A DNA stretch of 64,000 bases from Marinomonas alcarazii (GTDB lineage: Bacteria; Pseudomonadota; Gammaproteobacteria; Pseudomonadales; Marinomonadaceae), in contig NZ_QKLW01000001.1 in the NCBI RefSeq assembly GCF_003208215.1, positions 372,001 through 436,000 on the forward strand, read 5' to 3'. Both the position numbers and the translations under genes were made by a program. Position 1 is the stretch's first letter. Each line of letters starts with the position of its first letter. The notes beneath the pieces are model-generated. The model saw only the letters and a list, made by a program, of their open reading frames with translations. It did no database searches and was not told the DNA's origin. This document shows positions 1-8,885 of this stretch, piece after piece.

Positions 1-803
1 TGTATGAGCAATGGAATAGCCTCGTTGCAGAACACCAGAATGAACGAGTGAAGGCCGAAAAGTTTTACGTCCGCCAAGAAGAGCGTATTGCAGAACGTCA
101 AGCTAAAGACCCAAGCTATGCTGGCATTATCCGTGATTACACTGGTAAACCGACCTTTTTTGACCAGATATTTACCAGCTTGTATACCGTCTTAGCAGGT
201 TTTGGCTTGGCCAGTTTGATCGCGATTCCCTTAGGGATTTTGATTGGTTTGAATCGTTCTGTTTACAGTGCCCTGAATCCGGTGATTCAGGTATTTAAGC
301 CGGTTTCTCCGCTGGCATGGTTGCCTTTGGTCACTATGGTCGTGAGTGCGAGTTATGTATCTGATGATCCTATGTTTTCCAAATCATTTTTAACATCCAT
401 GTTCACGGTCACCTTGTGCTGCATGTGGCCAACCTTGATTAACACTGCGGTGGGGGTTGCAGCGGTCGAAAAAGACTTGCTTAACGTATCCAAAGTATTG
501 CGCCTTGGGTGGGTGACACATGTGATCAAAATCGTCATTCCGTCCGCGATTCCTTTGATGTTCACAGGTTTACGCCTGTCGTTAGGTATTGCATGGATGG
601 TGTTGATTGCGGCGGAAATGTTGGCGCAAAACCCAGGGCTAGGGAAGTTTGTTTGGGATGAGTTTCAAAATGGCAGTTCGAACTCGTTGGGCCGAATTAT
701 GGTGGCTGTTCTGATGATTGGCTTTATTGGGTATTTGTTGGATCGAGTGATGTTGGCATTCCAGCGCTTCGCTTCTTGGGATAAGACGCAGGTGCTTCGA
801 TAA
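1..803 (+). CDS. nrtB: Nitrate ABC transporter permease (5' partial)
   Basis: Inner-membrane permease of a nitrate/nitrite ABC importer. The reading frame is open to the left edge (first full codon at base 3), so the start lies outside; 266 residues are visible. A GTG at 48 is an internal valine rather than a likely start. Several hydrophobic segments and a binding-protein-dependent permease EAA-type loop (AAVEKDLLNVSKVLRLG, with the conserved G) are visible, as in the NrtB/SsuC/TauC family. The ATPase gene follows 52 bp downstream, and nitrite and nitrate reductase genes lie beyond it, which makes nitrate the likely substrate. Confidence 0.88.
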   Translation, partial: YEQWNSLVAEHQNERVKAEKFYVRQEERIAERQAKDPSYAGIIRDYTGKPTFFDQIFTSLYTVLAGFGLASLIAIPLGILIGLNRSVYSALNPVIQVFKPVSPLAWLPLVTMVVSASYVSDDPMFSKSFLTSMFTVTLCCMWPTLINTAVGVAAVEKDLLNVSKVLRLGWVTHVIKIVIPSAIPLMFTGLRLSLGIAWMVLIAAEMLAQNPGLGKFVWDEFQNGSSNSLGRIMVAVLMIGFIGYLLDRVMLAFQRFASWDKTQVLR

Positions 804-855
804 GAAGCGATTTGTCGAAAATACATTAATTTAGAGTGCGCTAACGGAGAATGCT

Positions 856-1704
856 ATGACAACACATTTAGATATAAGCCATATTTCTATTGAGTTTCCT
901 ACACCAAAAGGGCCTTTTAAAGCGCTTGATAATGTCAGCCTGAAAATAAAAAAAGGCGAATTTGTGTCGCTTATTGGTCATTCGGGTTGCGGTAAGTCTA
1001 CCGTCCTTAATATCGTGGCTGGTTTGTATGACGCAACGGAAGGCGGCATTTTATTGGATGGTCGTGAAGTGAAGGGGCCAGGACCGGAGCGTGCAGTGGT
1101 TTTTCAAAACCATTCTTTACTGCCTTGGCTAACCTCTTACCAGAATGTCGAATTGGCAGTGAAACAGGTTTTTCGCAAAACCAAATCGAAGAAAGAAATG
1201 CATGACTGGATCATGCATAACTTAGAGTTGGTGCACATGACCCATGCCGCTGATAAGCGTCCAGATGAAATCTCTGGCGGTATGAAGCAGCGTGTTGGTA
1301 TTGCCAGAGCGTTAGCGATGGAGCCTAGTGTTTTACTGATGGATGAGCCTTTTGGAGCATTGGATGCCTTGACTCGGGCACACCTTCAAGATTCGTTGAT
1401 GGAGATTCAAAAAGACTTAAACAACACCGTGATTATGATTACTCACGACGTGGATGAAGCCGTGCTGCTATCGGACCGTATTGTGATGATGACGAATGGC
1501 CCAGCAGCCACTGTTGGAGAAATTCTCCATGTTGACCTTGAGCGCCCGCGTGAGCGTCTGGCTTTAGCGAATGACCCAAGATACGTAGATTATCGAACTC
1601 AAGTGTTGACCTTCTTGTATGAAAAACAACGCAAAGTAGAGCCTATTCAAGCAACGGCTAAAAGTAAAACGGTGGCGGCCAGTGCCAAGGTTGCCAATGC
1701 CTAG
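856..1704 (+). CDS. nrtD: Nitrate ABC transporter ATP-binding protein
   Basis: Cytoplasmic ATPase that powers nitrate import with the upstream permease. The 282-residue protein has Walker A GHSGCGKST (residues 41-49), Q-loop VFQN near 82, ABC signature SGGMKQR (140-146), Walker B VLLMDEP (159-165) and a switch histidine at about 197. Its length suits the NrtD/NasD class, without the substrate-binding fusion seen in NrtC. A GGAG ribosome site precedes the ATG. The 3' end overlaps the next gene by 8 bp, so the two are probably translationally coupled. Confidence 0.9.
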   Translation: MTTHLDISHISIEFPTPKGPFKALDNVSLKIKKGEFVSLIGHSGCGKSTVLNIVAGLYDATEGGILLDGREVKGPGPERAVVFQNHSLLPWLTSYQNVELAVKQVFRKTKSKKEMHDWIMHNLELVHMTHAADKRPDEISGGMKQRVGIARALAMEPSVLLMDEPFGALDALTRAHLQDSLMEIQKDLNNTVIMITHDVDEAVLLSDRIVMMTNGPAATVGEILHVDLERPRERLALANDPRYVDYRTQVLTFLYEKQRKVEPIQATAKSKTVAASAKVANA

Positions 1705-2938
1705 TCTTATCTCTAAGTCGGGGAAACGCCGTCTCGTCATTGTTGGGGCTGGTATGGCTGGCAGCAAGCTTGCGCACGACTTCGAAAAAGCGCATGGCGA
1801 TGATTACCAAATAGTTTTGGTTGGGGAAGAATCCAGAGTTGGCTATAACCGCATCATGTTGTCCTCTTTGTTGGCAAAGGATATTTCGGATACCGATATG
1901 CCATTTGTTGATGCGCAGAAAATGCAAGAAGATGGCGTTGATATTGTGTCCAATGATCCGGCTATTAAGTTGGACCCGAAAAATAAAACGCTCCTATTAG
2001 CCAGTGGAAAAACCATTAAATACGATCAATTAGTGCTAGCGACTGGCTCTCGGGCAAGTGTGCTACCAATCAAAGGGGTGTCGGCCCCTAATGTAATGGG
2101 CTTTCGTACTTGGAATGATGTGGATGTTATGACGCAGTTGAAAGGCCGTCAGTCTGTTTGCGTCGTCGGTGGTGGTTTGTTGGGCTTAGAAGCTGCAGTG
2201 GGCTTGGTAAAGCGTGGTCATAAGGTGGTCGTGTTTCATCGATCAAATTGGTTGCTAAATCGTCAGCTAGACGCCGAATCGGCCGAGCTCTTACTGGCTA
2301 GGCTTACGCAAATGGGTATCGAGTTTCGTCTTGGCGAGTCACCAGAATCCTTTTTGCAAACAGATGACGGCTGCGTCTCTCATGTGGTTTGCCAAAGTGG
2401 CGAACAGCTGGCAGTGAACTTGGTTGTTATGGCTGCGGGTATCGTGCCTGAAATTTCGTTAGCCAAAGCGGCTGGATTGGAAATGAATCGGGCGATTTTA
2501 GTCGATGAGCAAATGCAAACTTCTTACTCTGATGTTTATGCTCTGGGTGAGTGTTGTGAATGTAATCAACAAACCTTTGGCTTAGTAGCGCCTATTTGGA
2601 CACAAATTAACGTTTTGATGAAGGTGTTGGTAGGCGAAGAAGCCGCGTTTGTTATCGAGCCGACACCGACTAAGTTGAAAGTATCCGGCATCAATCTTTT
2701 TTCGGTTGGTAAGATTGAGCCATCAGAAGAAGACAGCTGCATTTTTTTCAAAGATGTTAGCGCAAATCATTACCGCAAACTGGTAGTCAACGACGGCTTA
2801 CTGGTTGGCGCAATTCTTTATGGCAACGTCGCCGATGGAAGCTGGTATTTCCAGCTAATTCAAAACAAGACCAATGTCTCTGAGATGCTTGATTTACTGG
2901 TATTTGGCGAAGCGTATTGCTGCCTTCAAGTGGCCTAA
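1697..2938 (+). CDS. FAD/NAD(P)-dependent oxidoreductase, NirB N-terminal-like
   Basis: A 413-residue flavoprotein with two dinucleotide-binding motifs: FAD site VGAGMAG near residues 16-22 and NAD(P)H site VGGGLLGLE near 155. The ATSGS-type and late GE(C) FAD motifs of the pyridine nucleotide-disulphide oxidoreductase superfamily are also present. It resembles the N-terminal half of NirB and rubredoxin reductases, but carries no Fe-S, BFD or siroheme domain. The ATG at 1697 was chosen over a GTG at 1682 because it overlaps the ATPase stop codon by only 8 bp. Lying between the nitrate transporter and nirB, it may pass electrons to the assimilatory nitrate reductase (inference). Confidence 0.8.
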   Translation: MPSLISKSGKRRLVIVGAGMAGSKLAHDFEKAHGDDYQIVLVGEESRVGYNRIMLSSLLAKDISDTDMPFVDAQKMQEDGVDIVSNDPAIKLDPKNKTLLLASGKTIKYDQLVLATGSRASVLPIKGVSAPNVMGFRTWNDVDVMTQLKGRQSVCVVGGGLLGLEAAVGLVKRGHKVVVFHRSNWLLNRQLDAESAELLLARLTQMGIEFRLGESPESFLQTDDGCVSHVVCQSGEQLAVNLVVMAAGIVPEISLAKAAGLEMNRAILVDEQMQTSYSDVYALGECCECNQQTFGLVAPIWTQINVLMKVLVGEEAAFVIEPTPTKLKVSGINLFSVGKIEPSEEDSCIFFKDVSANHYRKLVVNDGLLVGAILYGNVADGSWYFQLIQNKTNVSEMLDLLVFGEAYCCLQVA

Positions 2939-2998
2939 ATCAAGCCGTTCTAGACGTTGTTAGCCGTTAGGCAAACTATTATTGCAAAGGGGAACACA

Positions 2999-5557
2999 AT
3001 GATTTCTAGCGTGTCTTTTCTTACTACCAAACCTCATCTTGTGGTGATCGGCAATGGCATGGTCGGTCATCACTTTGTCGAACAAATGATCGCCCAAGCT
3101 GGTCATGAAGCCTTTCAAATTACGGTGTTTGGTGAAGAGCCTTACTTAGCTTATGACCGTGTGCATCTAAGTGAATATTTCACGGGTAAAGGCGCAGCCG
3201 ATTTGGCCATGACAGATGGCACTTTATATGACGAACATGGTGTGCGCTACTTTACCAATAGCTTGGTGACCGAGATCGACCGTGAGGCGAAGACGCTCAT
3301 ATTACAAAATGGCGAGTCATTGTCTTATGACAAGCTTGTTCTGGCGACGGGCTCTTATCCTTTTGTTCCACCTATTCCTGGTCATAAACGTGATAACACC
3401 TTTGTTTATCGTACTCTTGATGATCTTGACGCGATTAGAGCTTGTGCGAAACAAGTAACAAGAGGCACGGTTGTCGGCGGTGGTTTACTTGGGTTGGAAG
3501 CGGCGAATGCGCTCAAAAATTTGGGTTTGGAAACTAGTGTTGTGGAATTCGCTCCGCGTTTAATGCCCGTTCAATTAGATGAAAAGGGCGGTGCGGTTCT
3601 TAAGGAAATGATCGAGGGGTTAGGTGTCAAGGTATATACCGACACCGCGACCAAAGAAATAATTGATGGTGAGAGTGCTTTTCATCGCATGAATTTTGCT
3701 GATGGTTCTCATCTTGAAACTGATCTTATTTTATTCTCTGCGGGGATTCGACCGCAGGATGCGTTGGCGCATCAATCGGGTCTAACGGTTGGAGAGCGTG
3801 GCGGTATCAGTGTCAACAATCATTGCCAAACCAGTGATGACGATATTTATGCCATTGGCGAGTGTGCGCTGTGGAATAATCGTATTTTTGGTTTGGTTGC
3901 TCCAGGTTACGCCATGGCCAAATCTGCCGCAGGGCATTTGTTGGGTGATGTAGGCGTGACGTTCACTGGCGCGGATATGAGCACCAAGTTGAAGCTTTTG
4001 GGTTGCGACGTGGGGTCAGTTGGCGATGCACATGCTCAATCGCAAGGCTGCAAAGTCTTTGTTTACCAAGATGAAATCAGCCAAAGCTATCGAAAAATGG
4101 TGGTTTCTGAAGACGGTAAAAAGCTATTAGGCGCTGTTTTAGTGGGCGACAACAGTTATTACGATACCTTGTTGCAATATTACCTCAATGCCATTGATTT
4201 ACCTGAGCAAGCACAAGCACTTATTTTACCTACGATGGGCGATGCTCCCGTTGGCCTAGGTGTAGATGCTTTACCAGCGACTGCATCGATCTGTAGCTGC
4301 CATAATGTCTCTAAACAAGATATTAATGACGCCGTTTGTCATGGCGCTTTGTCGGTTGGTGATGTGAAAGGCATTACGAAAGCGGGAACGGGTTGTGGTG
4401 GTTGTGCAGCGTTATTGAAAAAAGTCGTCGACAATGAATTGCTAGCCTTGGGTGTTGAGGTCAGCACAGACATTTGTGAACATTTTGCGTATACCCGCCA
4501 AGATTTGTACAACCTAGTGAAAGTCGGTGGAATCAAAACCTTTGCTGAACTGTTAAACCAACATGGTAAAGGTCACGGTTGTGAAATATGCAAGCCCGCA
4601 GTTGGGTCTATTTTAGCCAGTGTCTGGAATGATTATGTGTTGAAAAAAGAACACATTAGCTTGCAAGACACCAATGATCGCTTCCTTGCCAATATGCAAA
4701 AAGATGGAACCTACTCAATTGTGCCGCGCATTCCGGGCGGGGAAATCACGCCTGATAGATTGATTGTATTAGGCGAGGTGGCAAAAGAGTACGGCTTATA
4801 CACTAAGGTAACGGGTGGTCAGCGGATCGACTTATTCGGTGCGACCTTGTCGCAATTACCCGAAATTTGGGAAAAGTTAATTGCAGCGGGTTTTGAAACC
4901 GGTCAAGCCTATGGCAAATCCTTACGTACAGTGAAATCTTGCGTTGGTAGCACTTGGTGTCGTTATGGCGTGAATGACAGCATGAAGATGGCGATTGATC
5001 TGGAGAATCGTTACAAAGGCTTGCGCTCACCCCATAAAATCAAATTTGCGGTGTCTGGTTGTACTCGAGAGTGCGCTGAAGCTCAGAGTAAAGACATTGG
5101 CGTGATCGCCACGGAAGGCGGTTGGAATCTATATGTGTGCGGTAATGGCGGTATGAAACCACGTCACGGTGACTTGTTTGCCAAAGATCTGGACGATGAA
5201 ACCTTGGTGAAATACATCGATCGCGTATTGATGTTTTACACCAAAACAGCGGATAGATTGCAGCGTACTTCTGTTTGGATGGACGGTTTAGAAGGTGGTT
5301 TGGATTATCTTAAAGAGGTGGTGATTGATGACAAACTGGGTTTATGTGCTGAGCTTGAAGCCAGTATGCAGCACGTCGTGGATACCTTCCAATGCGAATG
5401 GAAAACCACGTTGCAAGATCCAGAAGCCCTAAAAACGTTCCGCCAATTTGTGAATTATGAGGGAAGTGATAACAATGTGGTCTTTGTTGAAGAGCGCAGT
5501 CAAATGCGTCCGGCAACAGAAGCAGAGAAACAACAATTAATTGCGAAGGTAGGTTAA
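2999..5557 (+). CDS. nirB: Assimilatory nitrite reductase [NAD(P)H] large subunit
   Basis: Catalyses six-electron reduction of nitrite to ammonium in the cytoplasm. The 852-residue protein has an N-terminal FAD/NAD module (VVIGNGMVG near residue 17, VGGGLLGLE near 160). Two BFD-like [2Fe-2S] segments follow: the first has Cys432, 434, 466 and 469, the second a CEH...CEIC pattern. The C-terminal siroheme/[4Fe-4S] domains have CVGSTWC (Cys648, Cys654) and CTREC (Cys688, Cys692). An upstream in-frame start at 2957 is possible, but AAAGGGG sits just before the ATG at 2999, where the conserved protein begins. nirD follows after 4 bp. Confidence 0.95.
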   Translation: MISSVSFLTTKPHLVVIGNGMVGHHFVEQMIAQAGHEAFQITVFGEEPYLAYDRVHLSEYFTGKGAADLAMTDGTLYDEHGVRYFTNSLVTEIDREAKTLILQNGESLSYDKLVLATGSYPFVPPIPGHKRDNTFVYRTLDDLDAIRACAKQVTRGTVVGGGLLGLEAANALKNLGLETSVVEFAPRLMPVQLDEKGGAVLKEMIEGLGVKVYTDTATKEIIDGESAFHRMNFADGSHLETDLILFSAGIRPQDALAHQSGLTVGERGGISVNNHCQTSDDDIYAIGECALWNNRIFGLVAPGYAMAKSAAGHLLGDVGVTFTGADMSTKLKLLGCDVGSVGDAHAQSQGCKVFVYQDEISQSYRKMVVSEDGKKLLGAVLVGDNSYYDTLLQYYLNAIDLPEQAQALILPTMGDAPVGLGVDALPATASICSCHNVSKQDINDAVCHGALSVGDVKGITKAGTGCGGCAALLKKVVDNELLALGVEVSTDICEHFAYTRQDLYNLVKVGGIKTFAELLNQHGKGHGCEICKPAVGSILASVWNDYVLKKEHISLQDTNDRFLANMQKDGTYSIVPRIPGGEITPDRLIVLGEVAKEYGLYTKVTGGQRIDLFGATLSQLPEIWEKLIAAGFETGQAYGKSLRTVKSCVGSTWCRYGVNDSMKMAIDLENRYKGLRSPHKIKFAVSGCTRECAEAQSKDIGVIATEGGWNLYVCGNGGMKPRHGDLFAKDLDDETLVKYIDRVLMFYTKTADRLQRTSVWMDGLEGGLDYLKEVVIDDKLGLCAELEASMQHVVDTFQCEWKTTLQDPEALKTFRQFVNYEGSDNNVVFVEERSQMRPATEAEKQQLIAKVG

Positions 5558-5561
5558 AACG

Positions 5562-5894
5562 ATGACGATGTCATGGAAATTAATTTGTAAACAAGAAGAC
5601 CTAATAGAGGGCGCTGGTGTGGCGGCCATGGTAAATGGCGAACAAGTCGCGATTTTCTACGTCCCTGAGTCAGATAATAAAGTCTTTGCGATTGGTAACT
5701 GGGATCCGGTTGGCAAGGCGAATGTTTTATCACGAGGCTTGGTTGCCCATTTACAAGATCAATGGGTCGTTGCCAGCCCTTTGTATAAACAACACTTTGT
5801 CTTGGCATCGGGCGAATGTCTGGAAGAGGATATTAAAGTACCTCACTGGCAAGCGAAGTTAGAAGGTAATGAGGTGTTTATCGCCGCCAATTAG
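5562..5894 (+). CDS. nirD: Nitrite reductase small subunit
   Basis: Small subunit of the cytoplasmic nitrite reductase. It is 110 residues long, the usual NirD length, with a Rieske-like beta fold (FAIGNWDPVGKANVLSRG). The CxH/CxxH cluster ligands of true Rieske proteins are missing, as is typical for NirD. It starts 4 bp after nirB; a second Met (5568) could also serve. It is the last gene before a 291-bp regulatory gap. Confidence 0.93.
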   Translation: MTMSWKLICKQEDLIEGAGVAAMVNGEQVAIFYVPESDNKVFAIGNWDPVGKANVLSRGLVAHLQDQWVVASPLYKQHFVLASGECLEEDIKVPHWQAKLEGNEVFIAAN

Positions 5895-5918
5895 AAATGG
5901 TGCATTTTATTGCTTAGC

Positions 5919-5935
5919 TGCACTGTTTGAGGGCT
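5919..5935 (+). promoter_or_regulatory. Possible NtrC-type enhancer site
   Basis: The 17-bp stretch begins TGCACT and ends AGGGCT, resembling the NtrC dyad (TGCACT-N5-GGTGCA) with one good and one degraded half. It lies about 110 bp upstream of the start point predicted from the -24/-12 element at 6021-6036. A further GGTGCA half-site is at 5899-5904. Weak on sequence alone. Confidence 0.35.
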
Positions 5936-5993
5936 CTAAAAGATCGTTTTTTATAGCACTTCAGAAGTACGCCAGCCGCAAGGCCAGTAAAAC

Positions 5994-6007
5994 CCAGTTA
6001 TAACTGG
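5994..6007. repeat. 14-bp perfect palindrome upstream of nasA promoter
   Basis: CCAGTTATAACTGG is a perfect inverted repeat ending 13 bp before the -24 element. It can also be read as part of a wider GCCAGT...ACTGGC dyad (5983-6008). Its position would suit a regulator site. The cognate protein is unknown. Confidence 0.45.
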
Positions 6008-6020
6008 CTTTATTAAAAGT

Positions 6021-6036
6021 TGGCTTGTTTATTGCT
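6021..6036 (+). promoter_or_regulatory. Sigma-54-type -24/-12 promoter for nasA
   Basis: TGGCTTGTTTATTGCT matches the sigma-54 consensus TGGCAC-N5-TTGCW, with the invariant GG and GC exactly 10 nt apart. The predicted start near 6046-6048 would give a leader of about 140 nt to nasA. This fits NtrC/sigma-54 control of nitrate assimilation in proteobacteria. Confidence 0.65.
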
Positions 6037-6058
6037 AAATTAATATTACTGATGCACC

Positions 6059-6155
6059 GTAAACCGACGATGGCTTACATATAAAGCATACAGATATTAC
6101 AAAAGGCAACGAGGCCCAATCACTTTTTTTAGAAAAGTGATTGGGCCTTTTTTTG
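6059..6155 (+). promoter_or_regulatory. nasA leader: two hexaloop hairpins and attenuator terminator (ANTAR-type)
   Basis: Hairpin P1 pairs GTAAACC (6059-6065) with GGCTTAC (6072-6078), with one A-C mismatch, around a six-base loop GACGAT. Hairpin P2 pairs GGC (6105-6107) with GCC (6114-6116) around a six-base loop AACGAG, with A at position 1 and G at position 4. Both loops share ACGA at positions 2-5. P2 overlaps the 5' arm of a perfect 16-bp terminator (6112-6127 with 6133-6148, T-run 6148-6154), so the two cannot form together. In the known NasR/NasT mechanism an ANTAR protein binds such paired hexaloops and prevents termination. No ANTAR gene lies in this window. Confidence 0.7.
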
Positions 6156-6185
6156 TTTTTAAGAAGGCAAATGTGAGGAGGGTCC

Positions 6186-8885
6186 ATGGCGGCAACAACG
6201 ATGACAGCAACAAGCGGAAAAACGACTTGTCCATACTGCGGTGTTGGGTGTGGCGTAAACTTGACTGTTCCTCATTCGGTAAATGAAGCGATTCCTCCTG
6301 TTTCTGGTGACTTGGAGCATCCTGCGAACTTTGGTCGCTTGTGTGTGAAAGGCAGCAGCCTTGCACAAACGATTCAATCAGATGATCGTTTATTAACGCC
6401 TATGGTGAATGGGCGGCCAGTGGATTGGCAATCGGCTGTTGAGACGGTAAGCGCAAAAATCACTCAGGTTATTAAAGACCATGGTCCCGATGCGTTTGCT
6501 TTTTATCTTTCTGGGCAAATTCTGACCGAAGATTATTATGTGGCCAATAAACTGGCCAAAGGTTTTATTGGTACTGCTAACGTGGATACCAATTCTCGCT
6601 TGTGTATGGCGTCTGCCGTTGTTGGTTATAAACGGGCTTTTGGCTCGGACACTGTGCCTTGCAGTTATGAAGATTTAGAGTGTTGTGATTTATTGATCAT
6701 GGTTGGATCGAATGCCGCCTGGACTCATCCCATTTTATATCAGCGCATTGCTGCTGCTAAAAAACAACGACCGAATATGAAAGTCGTCGTGATCGACCCT
6801 CGTGAAACAGCGACTTGTGATATTGCGGATTTGCACTTGGCGATTAAGCCTGGGGGTGACGCCGCAATATTTTCCTTTTTATTACACGACTCTGCCCAAT
6901 TAGATATTCTGGATCATGACTTTATTGCGAACCACACCAATGGTTTTGATGAGGCTTTGGCGCAAGCGCAAGCGTCGACACCGAGTCTTTCCTCTGCAGC
7001 GAATTTTTGCGGGGTAAGTGAGCAAGATTTAACCTGCTTAGTTGGCTGGTGGCGTGATACCGCAAAGACAATTACCTTTTATTCGCAAGGGGTGAATCAG
7101 TCGTCCTCCGGCGTTGATAAATGCAATGCGATTATTAATTGTCATTTGGCGACGGGCCGTATTGGCAAAGAGGGGGCTGGGCCTTTTTCTATTACGGGTC
7201 AGCCGAATGCTATGGGTGGGCGAGAAGTCGGCGGGTTGGCCAATCAATTGGCTGCTCATATGGATTTTGCAACACCAGACGCACAGGATTTAGTCCAGCG
7301 TTTCTGGCAAGCGCCCAATATGGCCACAGAAAATGGTCTAAAAGCCGTCGACTTATTTCAAGCCATGGAGGAAGGTAAAGTAAAAGTCGTGTGGATTATG
7401 TCGACCAATCCTATGGTGAGCTTGCCTGATACAGCGCAAGTTCGACGGGCATTGGAAAAGTGTGAGCTTGTGATTGTCAGTGATTGTAAGGCGCATACGG
7501 ACACAACCGCGATGGCTAATGTCTTGTTTCCTGCGACGGGCTGGAGTGAAAAAGACGGTACGGTCACCAACTCTGAGCGGCGTATTTCTCGCCAACGAGG
7601 TTTATTGCCAGCGCCAGGGCAAGCTAAGCATGATTGGTGGGCAATCTGTGAAGTCGCAAAAAGTTTGGGCTTTCAATCGGCTTTTTCTTATCAAGATGTT
7701 CATGAGATTTTTGCTGAGCATGCGGCTTTGTCAGCGTTTGAGAACAATGGCAAACGTGATTTTGATATTGGCCATTTTAGTCAAATAACTAAGGCCGAAT
7801 ACGATGCTTTGACGCCAGTGCAATGGCCGGTGCCGAAAGGTCGTCCAGAAGGCACCAAGCGGATGTTTGAGGATGGCTATTTTTTCACGCCAGACGGTCG
7901 AGCAAAATTCATTGCCATTACGCCACGTTTGCCTAAGCATCAAGCTTCACCGGAATGGCCTTTCACTTTAAATAGCGGGCGAGTGCGCGATCAATGGCAT
8001 ACGATGACAAGAACTGGAGATGCGGCGTCTTTGGCTAAGCATACCGCACAGCCTTATGTGGAAATCCATCCGAAAGATGCGAAACAGCTTGGTATTAAAG
8101 ACAAAGCATTGGTGTGTCTTACTTCGCTGTACGGGGAAGTGTTGCTAAAAGCTAAGCTAAGTCGAGCCGTTGCACCGGCTAATGTGTTTGTGCCAATTCA
8201 CTGGACTCGACAATTTGCTAACGCGTCCGTTGTATCTAATCTAATACCCCAAGTCGTTGACCCTTTGTCAGGGCAACCAGAGTCTAAACACGCTCAGGTT
8301 CAGCTGGAGGCGGTAAGTGATATTGACTACGGCATGATTATCTCGGCAGTTCCGCTTGTTTTATCGGATTGTTTGTATTGGTGCCAAGTACCATCAGAGC
8401 AAGGCTATCACTACGAAGTTGTTTGGCCGAAGGGGCAAACACAAGCGTCCTTGAAAGCAATCCATGTAGAACGGCGTGACGGTTTAGCAAAAAAGGTTGA
8501 GTGGTTAGAGTATGCGAACCCAGTAACCCAACAAGTTCGATTGGCGAAGTTGGTTGATCAAAAAATTACCATGCTTATTTATATGCATCCGCAGCCTAAA
8601 TCCATTTTGGCGGATTGGCTTATTTCTAAATTAGAAGCAAACACTCCGTTATCATTAGCAGACCGTTTAGCTATTTTGGTAGGCAGTCCCGCCAACGCTG
8701 AAGATAAAGGAGAAATTGTTTGCTCTTGCTATCAAGTAGGCAGTAAGCAAATTGAAAAGGCGGTTTCGTCTGGTGTTTGTACTGTCAGTGGATTGGGGGA
8801 CAAACTAAAATGTGGCACCAATTGTGGCTCTTGTCTTCCTGAGTTAAAACGCTTTGTTTCTTCAGTGGCGGAGTTATCAGCATGA
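6186..8885 (+). CDS. nasA: Assimilatory nitrate reductase catalytic subunit
   Basis: Molybdenum enzyme that reduces nitrate to nitrite in the cytoplasm. The 899-residue protein has an N-terminal [4Fe-4S] motif (Cys15, 18, 22 and 53), followed by the molybdopterin oxidoreductase and dinucleotide-binding domains. A C-terminal BFD-like [2Fe-2S] domain has Cys846, 848, 880 and 883, with a further Cys876. This is the NasA layout of Klebsiella and marine gammaproteobacteria. There is no Tat signal, which agrees with an assimilatory role. The ATG follows a GAGGAGGG ribosome site 27-30 nt after the attenuator. Its stop overlaps the next start. Confidence 0.95.
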   Translation: MAATTMTATSGKTTCPYCGVGCGVNLTVPHSVNEAIPPVSGDLEHPANFGRLCVKGSSLAQTIQSDDRLLTPMVNGRPVDWQSAVETVSAKITQVIKDHGPDAFAFYLSGQILTEDYYVANKLAKGFIGTANVDTNSRLCMASAVVGYKRAFGSDTVPCSYEDLECCDLLIMVGSNAAWTHPILYQRIAAAKKQRPNMKVVVIDPRETATCDIADLHLAIKPGGDAAIFSFLLHDSAQLDILDHDFIANHTNGFDEALAQAQASTPSLSSAANFCGVSEQDLTCLVGWWRDTAKTITFYSQGVNQSSSGVDKCNAIINCHLATGRIGKEGAGPFSITGQPNAMGGREVGGLANQLAAHMDFATPDAQDLVQRFWQAPNMATENGLKAVDLFQAMEEGKVKVVWIMSTNPMVSLPDTAQVRRALEKCELVIVSDCKAHTDTTAMANVLFPATGWSEKDGTVTNSERRISRQRGLLPAPGQAKHDWWAICEVAKSLGFQSAFSYQDVHEIFAEHAALSAFENNGKRDFDIGHFSQITKAEYDALTPVQWPVPKGRPEGTKRMFEDGYFFTPDGRAKFIAITPRLPKHQASPEWPFTLNSGRVRDQWHTMTRTGDAASLAKHTAQPYVEIHPKDAKQLGIKDKALVCLTSLYGEVLLKAKLSRAVAPANVFVPIHWTRQFANASVVSNLIPQVVDPLSGQPESKHAQVQLEAVSDIDYGMIISAVPLVLSDCLYWCQVPSEQGYHYEVVWPKGQTQASLKAIHVERRDGLAKKVEWLEYANPVTQQVRLAKLVDQKITMLIYMHPQPKSILADWLISKLEANTPLSLADRLAILVGSPANAEDKGEIVCSCYQVGSKQIEKAVSSGVCTVSGLGDKLKCGTNCGSCLPELKRFVSSVAELSA

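Noticed and set aside
6046-6186. Molybdenum-cofactor riboswitch before nasA
   Set aside because: The Mo-linked context made this worth considering, but the multi-stem conserved core of that riboswitch was not seen; the two hexaloop hairpins plus terminator explain the leader better.
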